Source of the DNA: Nocardioides sp. AX2bis
GTDB taxonomy: Bacteria; Actinomycetota; Actinomycetes; Propionibacteriales; Nocardioidaceae
Direction of reading: 5' to 3'
Assembly (NCBI RefSeq): GCF_902506435.1
Contig: NZ_LR733215.1
Span: forward strand, 3,094,126 to 3,158,125
DNA: 64,000 bases
Shown here: positions 1 to 7,532 of the stretch, piece by piece
How the letters are laid out: every line of letters begins with the position of its first letter
Position numbering within the stretch: the first letter of the stretch is position 1
Translations under genes and position numbers: made by a program
Notes under the pieces: generated by a model
Told to the model about the DNA's origin: nothing
What the model saw: only the letters and a program-made list of their open reading frames with translations
Database searches by the model: none

Positions 1-5
1 CCGTC

Positions 6-23
6 GTGCCCGGTCTCGGGCAC
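6..23 (-). terminator. Possible terminator hairpin behind the VOC gene
   Basis: A perfect 7-bp stem (GTGCCCG / CGGGCAC, loop GTCT) lies 12 nt beyond the stop of the leftward VOC gene. There is no U-tract, so it is a weak intrinsic terminator call; it could equally be a chance GC-rich palindrome. Confidence 0.3.
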
Positions 24-35
24 GGTCGTGCCCGG

Positions 36-404
36 TCAGGCGCGGTCGTGGAGGGTGACGTGGTAGCCGTCGGGGTCGGCGAAGGTGAACGTCCGGCCGA
101 ACGGGCCGTCGACCGGGGCGGCCACGATCCTGTGCCCGTCCGCGTCGAGCGCGTCGTGGATGGCCTGGACGTCGGTGGCGTGCAGCCAGATCGCGGCGCC
201 GATGCCGGGCCGGCTCGCGCCGTCGAGGTCGGTGCCGGGCACGACCTCGCGCAGCGCGAACGCGATCGGCGTGGTCCCGAACACGACGGCGTGCGGAGGT
301 CCGGCCGGGGAGCGGACCAGACCGAGGTAGTGCTCGTAGAACGCCTGCGAGGCGACGAGGTCGCGGGCTTGGAGCGAGACGAAGTCGGGGCCGGTGACGG
401 GCAT
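36..404 (-). CDS. VOC (glyoxalase/bleomycin-resistance) family protein
   Basis: A 122-residue single-domain protein of the vicinal oxygen chelate fold, which covers metal-dependent lyases, dioxygenases and drug-binding proteins. The N-terminal PDFVSLQARDL strand and the C-terminal FADPDGYHVTLHD strand are typical, and the length fits one beta-alpha-beta-beta-beta pair. The ATG is preceded by an AAGGAG ribosome site at 411-416. The gene is divergent from a MarR regulator, and the 62-bp gap carries two palindromes, so MarR control is likely (inference). Substrate unknown; thiol-conjugate or small toxic organic compounds would suit a MarR partner. Confidence 0.8.
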   Translation of the reverse strand: MPVTGPDFVSLQARDLVASQAFYEHYLGLVRSPAGPPHAVVFGTTPIAFALREVVPGTDLDGASRPGIGAAIWLHATDVQAIHDALDADGHRIVAAPVDGPFGRTFTFADPDGYHVTLHDRA

Positions 405-424
405 GGGGTGCTCCTTCGGTTTCG

Positions 425-440
425 TGTCAGGTTCCTGACA
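425..440. promoter_or_regulatory. MarR-type operator 1
   Basis: Palindrome TGTCAGGTTCCTGACA with perfect 6-bp arms and a 4-bp centre, in the gap between the divergent VOC and MarR genes. It has the same arms as operator 2, with centres 27 bp apart. Likely bound by the adjacent MarR protein (inference). Confidence 0.7.
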
Positions 441-450
441 TCCAGAACGT

Positions 451-468
451 ATGTCAGGATGCTGACAT
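451..468. promoter_or_regulatory. MarR-type operator 2, overlapping the marR start
   Basis: Palindrome ATGTCAGGATGCTGACAT with perfect 7-bp arms and a 4-bp centre. Its last two bases are the first two of the marR ATG. A dimer bound here would cover the transcription start and probably shut off its own gene (inference). Confidence 0.7.
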
Positions 469-922
469 GAGTCAAGACGGCGCCGGCATCGACCTCCAGA
501 CGTCCCTCGGCTACCTCCTCAAGCAGGCATCGAGCGCGCTCCGCGCCTCGATGGAGGAGGCGCTCCGGCCGCTCGACATGACCGTGACGCACTACTCCTG
601 CCTCGAGCTGCTGGCCCAGCGGCCCGGCCTGTCCAGCTCGGAGCTCGCCCGGGGCGCGTTCGTGACCCGCCAGTCGATGAACGCGTTGCTGCAGACCCTG
701 GAGCGGGACGGCCAGGTGACCAGGCCGGCCGAGGCGCCGGTCGGCAAGGCCCTCCCCGCCCAGCTCACCGCTCGCGGACGGCGGGACCTGGCGGAGGCGA
801 CCGCCGCGGTCCGGGCCGTCGAGGACAGGATGCTGACCGGCCTGAGCGACACCGAGCGGTCGGCCGCGCGCGGGGTCCTGCGGAGCATGGTCGCGTCGCT
901 CCAGACCCCTCCTCCACCGTAG
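467..922 (+). CDS. MarR family transcriptional regulator
   Basis: A 151-residue winged-helix regulator of MarR type, which acts as a dimer on short palindromes and is released by small phenolic or oxidising ligands. A long N-terminal helix (residues about 10-35) precedes the HTH (about 45-85, with SSSELARGAFVTRQSMNALL) and the wing. The start is fixed by the operator layout: the ATG at 467 lies inside operator 2, and no ribosome site precedes it, so a leaderless mRNA is plausible. It is divergent from the VOC gene, its most likely target, and probably autoregulated. Ligand unknown. Confidence 0.88.
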   Translation: MSQDGAGIDLQTSLGYLLKQASSALRASMEEALRPLDMTVTHYSCLELLAQRPGLSSSELARGAFVTRQSMNALLQTLERDGQVTRPAEAPVGKALPAQLTARGRRDLAEATAAVRAVEDRMLTGLSDTERSAARGVLRSMVASLQTPPPP

Positions 923-947
923 GACGAGGAGCGGGCGGAAACCCGCC

Positions 948-1131
948 GGTGGTCGAGGAGCGAGCGAAGCGAGCGTCACGAGACCGGTCGCGGCGGGTCG
1001 AGGAGCGAGCGGAAACCCCCGGTGGTCGAGGAGCGAGCGAAGCGAGCGTCACGAGACCAGTCGCGGCGGGTCGAAGAGCGAGCAGAAACCCCCGGTGGTC
1101 GAGGAGCGAGCGAAGCGAGCGTCACGAGACC
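948..1131 (+). repeat. Tandem repeat: three 73-bp units each with a 38-bp core
   Basis: Cores at 948-985, 1021-1058 and 1094-1131 are near identical and share GAGCGAGCGAAGCGAGCGTC. They start with GGTGGTCGAG and end with CACGAGACC. The exact 73-bp spacing shows tandem duplication of a larger unit that also includes a partial second copy of the core start. The region 923-1162 has no gene; predicted proteins there are repeat translations. The same core recurs around the HNH nuclease gene at 41497-43635. Confidence 0.9.
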
Positions 1132-1162
1132 GGTCGCGGTGGGTCGCTCCACGCCATCGAGC

Positions 1163-1726
1163 TCAGCCGGTGCCGCGCACCTTCGCGGTGAGGTCGGCGA
1201 GCTGGTCCAGCAGCGTCGACAGCTCGGTCGCGCGCCGCTCGAGCGGGGCCAGCCCTGCGCCGTCGAAGTCCGTGAACAGCGACATCGCCACCTGCTGGCG
1301 TACGTCGAGCATCTGGAAGTTGGCCACGATGGACCGCCAGTGCTCGACGCACCGCACCCCGCCGTCGGCGCCGTAGGAGACGAACCCGATCGTCTTGCCG
1401 ACCCACTCCGGGCCCAGGCTGTCGACGGCGTTCTTCAGCGCTCCCGGGACGCCGTGGTTGTACTCCGGGGTCACCATGACGAAGCCGTCGCAGGCGTCGA
1501 TCGCGCGGCTCCAGGCAGCGACGCCCGGCGAGTCGTAGGACCGGTTCGCCGCCATCGGCAGCGTCTCGGTGGTGAGCAGCGGGACGTCGAAGGCGCGGAG
1601 GTCGACCAGCTCCGCGTCGAGGTCGTCGCGCCCGGCCGCGGCGTCGTGCACCCACTGCGCCACTGCTCCGGCCCGGCGGCCCTCCCTGACGGACCCGATG
1701 ATGATGCCGATCTTCATGGTGCTCAC
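1163..1726 (-). CDS. NADPH-dependent FMN reductase family protein
   Basis: A 187-residue flavodoxin-like reductase. Seen: the N-terminal FMN phosphate loop GSVREGRRA and the family motif TPEYNHGVPGALKNAVD. The GTG start at 1726 overlaps the stop of the upstream LigA-like gene by 4 bp (GTGA); an ATG three codons later is an alternative. The coupling to ligA/ligB suggests it supplies reduced flavin or reduces a quinone by-product of ring cleavage (inference); it might also be a general quinone reductase. Confidence 0.82.
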   Translation of the reverse strand: MSTMKIGIIIGSVREGRRAGAVAQWVHDAAAGRDDLDAELVDLRAFDVPLLTTETLPMAANRSYDSPGVAAWSRAIDACDGFVMVTPEYNHGVPGALKNAVDSLGPEWVGKTIGFVSYGADGGVRCVEHWRSIVANFQMLDVRQQVAMSLFTDFDGAGLAPLERRATELSTLLDQLADLTAKVRGTG

Positions 1727-2085
1727 GTCTCGATGCTCGGGTAGGGCAGCCCCAGGTGGGCGAGCTGGCGGGCGTAGTCGAGCTGCATCCCCAGGGGTTC
1801 GTCCCAGTCACGCTCGAACATCGCGATCCAGAGCGTGAGCGTGAGGAAGGGGTGGGCCCCGAGGCCGAAGAGCGTGACGTGGTCGTGGGCCTCCAGGGCG
1901 GTGCGCTCCTCGTCGGTGAAGGACAGCCAGGTGGTGTCCTCGGCCGGGATCGACCCGAGGACCCGGTTCGCCCGCTCCCGCTCCCACCAGGCCACGGTCG
2001 CGACCGGGTCGCGGCGGTAGCGCTCGGTGAGGTCGGTGTCGCGGTCGACGGTGAAGAGGAACTTGTTGACCAGGTACCTGCTCAC
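1723..2085 (-). CDS. LigA-like small subunit of an extradiol ring-cleavage dioxygenase
   Basis: About 120 residues matching the LigA (protocatechuate 4,5-dioxygenase alpha) helical fold, which caps the active site of the LigB subunit. The GTG start at 2085 overlaps the ligB stop (GTGA); reading further upstream would run through ligB in another frame, so that extension is not used. It begins VSRYLVNKFLFTVDRDTDL and ends PYPSIET. Tight overlap with both neighbours implies 1:1 translation with LigB. The substrate cannot be read from the sequence; protocatechuate, gallate or a related diol are candidates. Confidence 0.75.
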   Translation of the reverse strand: MSRYLVNKFLFTVDRDTDLTERYRRDPVATVAWWERERANRVLGSIPAEDTTWLSFTDEERTALEAHDHVTLFGLGAHPFLTLTLWIAMFERDWDEPLGMQLDYARQLAHLGLPYPSIET

Positions 2086-2954
2086 GACGGGTCTCCGATC
2101 AGCTCGGGGTTCGGGTACCAGGTGAAGTAGGCCTCCATCGTGTGGAACAGGTCGAGGGAGTCCGTGTGGTCGGCCTTGGCGTAGCCGGCGATGCCCATCA
2201 TCAGCATGAAGTCCATGAAGCCGTGGGTGGCGTTGCCGGGCTCGTGCAGGCTGTCCAGGCTCACCCCGGCCAGGCATCCGTCGATGTCACCGCGGGAGAT
2301 CCAGTCGACCGCGCGGGCGTCGAACTCGGGGTCGGGGCCGTGCGGCCCGAACTGGCGCGGACCGCCGAGCTCCAGCGAGAGGTGCCCGGTGCCGATCACC
2401 GCGACCCGCAGGTCGCTGGGCCACGCGTCGATGATCTCGCGGATGGTGCGCCCGAGCTGGACGAACCGCTCGGGGCGCGGCAGCGGAGGCGCGAAGATGT
2501 TGGTGTAGATCGGCACGATCGGCAGGTCGTTCTGCGGTCGTACCGTGAGGATCGGGCAGGTCACCGAGTGGTCGACGCGCAGCTCGTTGGAGAAGGCCAG
2601 GTCGAACCCCTTGTCGATGCCCTCGCGCAGCATGTAGGCCGACAGCTCCTCGTGGCCGCGCAGGAGCATCTTGGGCAGGCCGAACTCGCGGACCTCGTTC
2701 TCCCAGTTGCCGTCGTAGAACGGCGCCTTGCCGACCAGGAACTGGGGCATGTTGTCCAGCCACAGCTGGTGGAAGTGGTCGGACCCGACCATCACCAGCA
2801 CGTCGGGCCGGGCCCGGGTCAGCGTCTCCCGGTAGGTCGCGACCTTGCTGACCCACTCGGCGGCGAAGGGCGGCGCCTCCTCGGGCGGGAGCTGGCTGGT
2901 GCGGTAGTAGAACGGGTGGTGCGTGGTGGCCAGGATCGCGACGAGCTTCGCCAT
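2082..2954 (-). CDS. LigB-family extradiol dioxygenase, catalytic subunit
   Basis: A 290-residue class III (LigB superfamily) dioxygenase that opens catecholic rings using non-haem Fe(II). The N-terminal THHPF and the SDHFHQL segment provide the histidines expected as iron ligands, and GTGHLSLELGG fits the catalytic-histidine loop. The ATG has a strong ribosome site (GAAGGAGGGG). It heads a leftward operon of LigB, LigA and an FMN reductase, and is divergent from an IclR regulator whose relatives control aromatic-acid pathways. It likely attacks a carboxylated catechol (inference). Confidence 0.82.
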   Translation of the reverse strand: MAKLVAILATTHHPFYYRTSQLPPEEAPPFAAEWVSKVATYRETLTRARPDVLVMVGSDHFHQLWLDNMPQFLVGKAPFYDGNWENEVREFGLPKMLLRGHEELSAYMLREGIDKGFDLAFSNELRVDHSVTCPILTVRPQNDLPIVPIYTNIFAPPLPRPERFVQLGRTIREIIDAWPSDLRVAVIGTGHLSLELGGPRQFGPHGPDPEFDARAVDWISRGDIDGCLAGVSLDSLHEPGNATHGFMDFMLMMGIAGYAKADHTDSLDLFHTMEAYFTWYPNPELIGDPS

Positions 2955-3082
2955 CAGCGCCCCTCCTTCTTCGTCGGGACCGTGGTGCGGGTCGGGGTGG
3001 GGCGGGCGGCCGGTACGTCCCGGGCAGCGCCGCCGCTGTGGCAGGATCGCCGCCGGCGGGCGGAGCAGGACGAGGAGCAGGC

Positions 3083-3877
3083 GTGGCGGGTCGAGGGACG
3101 GGGCCGGACTTCGTCGAGGCGCTCGCGCGCGGCCTCGACGTGATCGCCTGCTTCGACGCCACCCACCGTCGGCTGAGCCTGGCCGAGGTGGCCGCGGCCA
3201 CCGACCTGACCCGGCCTACCGCGCGCCGGCTCCTGCTGACGCTGGAGGAGCTGGGCTTCGTGCGCGCGCTGGACGGGGGCTACGAGCTCACGCCGCAGGT
3301 GCTGCGCCTGGGTACGGCCTACGCCAGCTCGCTGGGCCTGTGGGAGATGGCGCGGCCCCACCTGCGCACCCTGGTCGAGCGCACCGGCGAGTCGTCCTCG
3401 ATGAGCCAGCTCGACGGGTCCGACATCGTCTACGTCGCGCGGGTCTCGGTGCCCAAGCTGATCGCGCTGCGCGTCGACATCGGCACCCGCTTCCCGGCGC
3501 TGTGGACCTCCCAGGGCAAGGTCCTGCTGGCGGCGCTCACGCCCGAGGAGCGCCGCGCCGCCCTGGCCGAGGCGTCCCGCGCCGGGGTCGCCGTACCCCC
3601 GATCGGCGCCGACCGGGACGTGGAGGCGGAGCTGGCCCAGGTCGCCGCCCGCGGCTGGGCCGTGGCCGACGAGGAGCTGGCGCTCGGCGTCCGCTCGGTG
3701 GCGGTGCCCGTGCGCGGGGAGGGCGGGGAGGTCCGGGCGGCGATGAACGTGACCGTCCACGCCGCCGAGACCAGCCTCGAGACGCTCGTCGAGGACTACC
3801 TCCCGCTGCTGATGCGCACCGCGGGCGACGTCTCCGCCGACTGGGCGCTGTGGCTCTCGCGCCCGCACGAGGAGTAG
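3083..3877 (+). CDS. IclR family regulator, PcaR/PobR-like
   Basis: Winged-helix N-terminus (LSLAEVAAATDLTRPTARRL) followed by the IclR effector domain with the typical DIVYVARV strand and LWTSQGKVLLAAL. PcaR, PcaU and PobR relatives regulate protocatechuate and hydroxybenzoate use. The GTG at 3083 is preferred (264 aa) because GAGGAG lies 8 nt upstream; a GTG at 3038 would add 15 Gly/Ala-rich residues. It sits between the leftward dioxygenase operon and the leftward amidohydrolase and probably controls one or both (inference). Confidence 0.85.
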   Translation: MAGRGTGPDFVEALARGLDVIACFDATHRRLSLAEVAAATDLTRPTARRLLLTLEELGFVRALDGGYELTPQVLRLGTAYASSLGLWEMARPHLRTLVERTGESSSMSQLDGSDIVYVARVSVPKLIALRVDIGTRFPALWTSQGKVLLAALTPEERRAALAEASRAGVAVPPIGADRDVEAELAQVAARGWAVADEELALGVRSVAVPVRGEGGEVRAAMNVTVHAAETSLETLVEDYLPLLMRTAGDVSADWALWLSRPHEE

Positions 3878-3914
3878 CGGGCCGCGCGGTTCCTTCGGGC
3901 ACCGGGCCACGGGC

Positions 3915-5378
3915 TCAGCCACGCTGGTGCGTCGAGGCGTCCCGGTACTCCGTGTAGGTGTACGGGTTGTCGAGCACCGCGGTGTCCGGCACGTCCGGGG
4001 TCATCCCCGCGGCCCAGCCCTCGGCCCCGAGGGTGGACTCGAGGTGGGCGACGGTGTCCTCGATCGCGGCGCGCGCCTTCGCGAGGTCGGCGTCGACCAG
4101 GCGGTGCTCGTGCTTGACCAGGCGGCCGTTGCTCAGCACGGTGTGCACGTCCCCGCGCTGGGCCTGGAAGACCACGTGGCCGTAGGGGTTGAGCACGGGG
4201 AACATCGTCGGGGAGTCGTCGTTCTTGATCAGCACGACGTCGGCGCGCTTGCCGACCTCGAGGCTGCCGACCTCGTCGGCGATCCCGAGGGCCTCGGCGC
4301 CGCCGCGGGTCGCCCAGCCGACCACGTCCTGGGCGCGCAGACCGATGTGGGTGACGGTGTCACCCTCGGCGTGCGCCAGCTCGTGCTCGCGGGCACGGTC
4401 CGAGGACAGCGTCGCGCGCATCGCGGAGAAGGCGTCCGCGCTCCACCAGACGCTGGTGTCGACCGACAGCGAGACCGGGATGCCGTGCCGGCGCAGCTTC
4501 CACGACGAGGGGTAGCCCTGCCCGCAGGACGACTCGCTCTCCGAGGAGACCGAGGCGGAGCCGCCGGTCGCCGCGATCCGCTGGTAGGAGTCCTCGCTGA
4601 GCGTCGCGGCGTGCACGTAGGTGGTCCGCGGCGTCATGAAGCCGTGCTCGTGCATGAGCCGGATGCCCTCGTCGTTGGTCGCGCCCCAGACCCCGGCGTG
4701 GGTCGTCACCGGCAGGCCGAGGTCCCGCGCCACCTCGAAGGCCGCCTTCTCGGGGAACGACGGGTCACCGGTCACGTCGAAGGCCATCTGCAGGCTGGTC
4801 CGACCGCCGTCGACCACCCGGCGGGCGAAGGCCTGGAAGTCCGCGGACGCCGACCACTCCCACGGCGCGGCGTGGATGTTGCCGTAGGCGAGCACCCAGC
4901 GGCCCGGCGTCTCCTCCAGCGCGGCCAGCGCGGCCTCGGCGTGCCCGACGCTCTGCAGCCCGTGCGACCAGTCGACGCTCGTGGTCACCCCGGCCTCGAG
5001 CGAGTCCAGGGTGCTGAGGAGGTTGCCGGCGTAGACGTCCTCCGGACGGAAGTGCCGACCGTGCTCCAGGTAGTTCCACACGAAGTACTGCGTGAGCGTC
5101 CAGTCGGCGCCGTAGCCGCGCATCGCGGTCTGCCACATGTGCCGGTGGGTGTCGATCATCCCGGGCATCACGATGCCGTCGGTGGCGTCGACCTCGGCCG
5201 TGCCCTCGGGCACCTCGAGCCGGGGCCCGACGGCCGCGATCCGCTCGCCGACCACGAGCACGTCGGCGTCGCGCAGCACGGTGCCGGCGGCGTCCATGGT
5301 CAGCACGGTCCCGCCGCGCAGGACGACGGCGGGGGCGTCCCGCACGGCTGCGGTCCGGGGGTTCTCGGCTGTGGTCAC
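3915..5378 (-). CDS. Amidohydrolase superfamily enzyme (cytosine deaminase / TrzN-like)
   Basis: About 487 residues with the composite beta-sandwich plus TIM-barrel layout of the SsnA/AtzA/TrzN branch, which removes amino or other leaving groups from heterocycles with one metal ion. Metal ligands visible: the HxH pair in IDTHRHMWQ, the His in TTHAGVW, the His in TYVHAATL and the Asp in SVDTSVWW. The C-terminal GKRADVVLI is standard. The GTG at 5378 has GAGGTG 7 nt upstream and is preferred to the far-upstream ATG, which would cover palindrome 5422-5437. Substrate unknown; the context suggests a step feeding or modifying an aromatic ring. Confidence 0.8.
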   Translation of the reverse strand: MTTAENPRTAAVRDAPAVVLRGGTVLTMDAAGTVLRDADVLVVGERIAAVGPRLEVPEGTAEVDATDGIVMPGMIDTHRHMWQTAMRGYGADWTLTQYFVWNYLEHGRHFRPEDVYAGNLLSTLDSLEAGVTTSVDWSHGLQSVGHAEAALAALEETPGRWVLAYGNIHAAPWEWSASADFQAFARRVVDGGRTSLQMAFDVTGDPSFPEKAAFEVARDLGLPVTTHAGVWGATNDEGIRLMHEHGFMTPRTTYVHAATLSEDSYQRIAATGGSASVSSESESSCGQGYPSSWKLRRHGIPVSLSVDTSVWWSADAFSAMRATLSSDRAREHELAHAEGDTVTHIGLRAQDVVGWATRGGAEALGIADEVGSLEVGKRADVVLIKNDDSPTMFPVLNPYGHVVFQAQRGDVHTVLSNGRLVKHEHRLVDADLAKARAAIEDTVAHLESTLGAEGWAAGMTPDVPDTAVLDNPYTYTEYRDASTHQRG

Positions 5379-5421
5379 GGACGTCACCTCGGGGTCTCGG
5401 ACCGTCGCGCGGCGACGATCT

Positions 5422-5437
5422 GCGGACACCTGTCCGC
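5422..5437. promoter_or_regulatory. Palindromic operator candidate A
   Basis: GCGGACACCTGTCCGC, perfect 7-bp arms around a 2-bp centre, upstream of the amidohydrolase start. It shares the consensus CGGACA-NN-TGTCCG with site B about 112 bp away. The nearby IclR protein is the likeliest binder (inference). Confidence 0.65.
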
Positions 5438-5530
5438 TCCGACCGAGCATGCGGTGACGCCGATCACGTGTCAACCCCTCCGCAACCGTCCTGGGCGGGC
5501 GGTTGACCGCAGCGCGATCCGCCGCGCACT

Positions 5531-6721
5531 ATGACGGACATGTGTCCGCAACCACCGGCCGAGGCCGCCCCCGGCCCGCTCGACGGCCTGCTCGTCGCCG
5601 ACTTCAGCCGGGTGCTGGCCGGGCCGTACGCGACCATGCTGCTCGCCGACCTCGGCGCCGACGTGGTCAAGGTCGAGGGACCGACCGGCGACGACACCCG
5701 GCACTGGGTGCCGCCGGTGCGCGACGACGTGGGCACGTACTACCTCGCGATCAACCGCAACAAGCGGTCGATCCAGCTCGACCTCAAGGACCCCGCCGAC
5801 CAGGAGGTCGCCCGACGGCTGGCGACCCGCGCCGACGTGATGATCCACAACTTCAAGCCGGGCGGCCTCGACAAGTACCGCCTCGGGTACGCCGCGGTGT
5901 CGGCCGCCAACCCCGGCAGCGTCTACTGCTCCATCAGCGGTTTCGGGTCGGCCGGCGGCGCCCACCTGCCGGGCTACGACCTGCTCGTCCAGGGCATGTC
6001 CGGGCTGATGAGCCTGACCGGCGGCCCGGACGGCCCGCCGTACCGCGCCGGGATCTCGGTCTTCGACGTGATGACCGGGATGCACTCGGTCATCGGCATC
6101 CTGGCGGCCCTGCGCCACCGCGAGGCGACCGGGGAGGGCCAGCACGTCGAGACCAACCTGCTGTCGACCGCGATGTCGGCACTGGTGAACCAGACCTCGG
6201 CCTACGTGGCCGGCGGGGTCGTGCCGGGCCGGATGGGCAACGCCCACCTCTCCCTGTTCCCGTACGAGCCGCTGGCCACCGGCGACGGCGACCTGATCGT
6301 GGTGGCCGGCAACGACGGGCAGTTCCGCCGGCTCGCCGCGGCGCTGGGCATCCCCGAGGTGGCCGACGACGAGCGCTTCGACTCGGTCGGGCGGCGCAAC
6401 GACCACCGCGAGGAGCTGCGCCCCCTGCTGCTCGAGGCGCTGTCGACCCGTTCGGCCCAGGAGTGGTTCGACCTGCTGTCGGACGCCGGCATCCCCTGCG
6501 GTCCGATCAACGACGTCCGGGGCGGGGTCGAGCTGGCCGAGAGCCTCGGCCTGGAGCCGGTGGCGATGGCCGGCGGCGTGCCGACGGTGCGCAACCCGAT
6601 CCGCCTGAGCGCCACGCCCGCGCGCTACGACCTGCCCCCACCCGCGCTGGACAGCCACGGCGACGAGATCCGTGCCTGGCTGGCCGACGACACCCGGCCC
6701 GACCCGCAGGAGACCCCGTGA
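5531..6721 (+). CDS. CaiB/BaiF (class III) CoA-transferase
   Basis: 396 residues of the family III CoA-transferases, which move CoA between carboxylic acids through an aspartyl-CoA intermediate. The N-terminal DFSRVLAGPYATMLLADLGA, INRNKRSIQLDLK and the expected catalytic Asp in PGYDLLVQGMSGLM are all present. The ATG at 5531 overlaps palindrome B. The gene is followed, with a GTGA overlap, by a citryl-CoA-lyase-like gene, so the pair probably activates and then cleaves a hydroxylated di- or tricarboxylic acid (inference). Divergent from the amidohydrolase. Confidence 0.88.
   Translation: MTDMCPQPPAEAAPGPLDGLLVADFSRVLAGPYATMLLADLGADVVKVEGPTGDDTRHWVPPVRDDVGTYYLAINRNKRSIQLDLKDPADQEVARRLATRADVMIHNFKPGGLDKYRLGYAAVSAANPGSVYCSISGFGSAGGAHLPGYDLLVQGMSGLMSLTGGPDGPPYRAGISVFDVMTGMHSVIGILAALRHREATGEGQHVETNLLSTAMSALVNQTSAYVAGGVVPGRMGNAHLSLFPYEPLATGDGDLIVVAGNDGQFRRLAAALGIPEVADDERFDSVGRRNDHREELRPLLLEALSTRSAQEWFDLLSDAGIPCGPINDVRGGVELAESLGLEPVAMAGGVPTVRNPIRLSATPARYDLPPPALDSHGDEIRAWLADDTRPDPQETP
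5535..5548. promoter_or_regulatory. Palindromic operator candidate B, inside the start of the CoA-transferase gene
   Basis: CGGACATGTGTCCG, perfect 6-bp arms around TG, beginning 4 nt after the A of the ATG. Same consensus as site A. Binding here would block initiation of the CoA-transferase transcript (inference). Confidence 0.6.
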
Positions 6722-7518
6722 GCACCGACGACCGGCCCCGCTTCCCGACCTCGCTGGGCACCTCCGACCTGACGTCGATGAGCCTGCTGGGCCAGGACGT
6801 CACCGAGGACCTGATGGGCAAGGTCAGCTTCGGCGAGCTGGCCTACTGGCTGCTCACCACCCGCCGCCCCAGCGCGGAGCAGGGCCGGGTCTTCGAGGCG
6901 GTGCTGATCGGGCTGGCCGACCACGGCTTCACCCCCACCGCGATCGCAGCCCGGCTCACCTGGCTCAGCGCACCCGACGCGATCCAGGGCGCGCTGGCCG
7001 CCGGGCTGCTGGGAGGCGGGTCGCGCTACCTCGGGGTCACCGAGGACACCGGCCGCTTCCTGGGCGACGTGCTCGACGGCCTGGACGCCCACCCCACCAC
7101 CGACGCCGGCTGGGACGAGGTGGCCGAGGCCGCCGTCCGTCGGCAGCGCGAGGCCGGCCGGTTCGTGCCGGGCCTGGGGCACCCGGTGCACAAGCAGGGT
7201 GACCCGCGGACCCCGGTGATCCTGCGGATCGCCCGCGAGGAGGGCCAGCACGGCCCCCACCTGGCGCTCTTCGAGGCGATCGGCCGCACCCACGAGCGGG
7301 TGCTCGGCAAGCGGCTGCCGCTCAACGGCGCCGGCGTCAGCGGGGCCGCGCTCGCCGACGTGGGCATCCCCTGCGAGCTGCTGCGCGGGGCCGTGCTGCT
7401 GGCGCGGTGCGCCGGGCTGCTCGGCCACATCGCCGAGGAGATCCGCACCCCGATCGCCAACGACATGTACCTCTCGATCGACCGCAACGCCGTGTACGTC
7501 GACCCCGACCAGGCCTGA
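6718..7518 (+). CDS. Citryl-CoA lyase-like protein (citrate synthase superfamily)
   Basis: 266 residues, much shorter than citrate synthase and close to stand-alone citryl-CoA-lyase domains. The PGLGHPVHKQGDPR segment aligns with the PGFGH-x-VYK-x-DPR motif holding a catalytic His of citrate synthases, and LNGAGVSGAALADVGIP resembles the C-terminal active-site helix. GTG at 6718 overlaps the CoA-transferase stop (GTGA), so the two are translationally coupled. It probably cleaves the CoA ester made by the transferase into an acyl-CoA and an oxoacid (inference). The true substrate may be citramalyl-CoA-like rather than citryl-CoA. Confidence 0.75.
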   Translation: MSTDDRPRFPTSLGTSDLTSMSLLGQDVTEDLMGKVSFGELAYWLLTTRRPSAEQGRVFEAVLIGLADHGFTPTAIAARLTWLSAPDAIQGALAAGLLGGGSRYLGVTEDTGRFLGDVLDGLDAHPTTDAGWDEVAEAAVRRQREAGRFVPGLGHPVHKQGDPRTPVILRIAREEGQHGPHLALFEAIGRTHERVLGKRLPLNGAGVSGAALADVGIPCELLRGAVLLARCAGLLGHIAEEIRTPIANDMYLSIDRNAVYVDPDQA

Positions 7519-7532
7519 GACCGCCCGACGTC

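Noticed and set aside
948..1131. Possible CRISPR array
   Set aside because: The units are tandem copies with nearly identical spacers at a fixed 73-bp period. CRISPR spacers would be unique, and no cas genes are near.
1022..1744. Long open frame made of repeat translations
   Set aside because: It begins inside the tandem repeat and overlaps the FMN reductase on the other strand; its repetitive VEERA/GRGAS content is a translation of the DNA repeat.
2142..3143. 333-residue open frame antisense to ligB
   Set aside because: Composition is Val/Gly/Arg/Glu-rich without domains, as expected for the complement of GC-rich codons; ligB is clear on the other strand.
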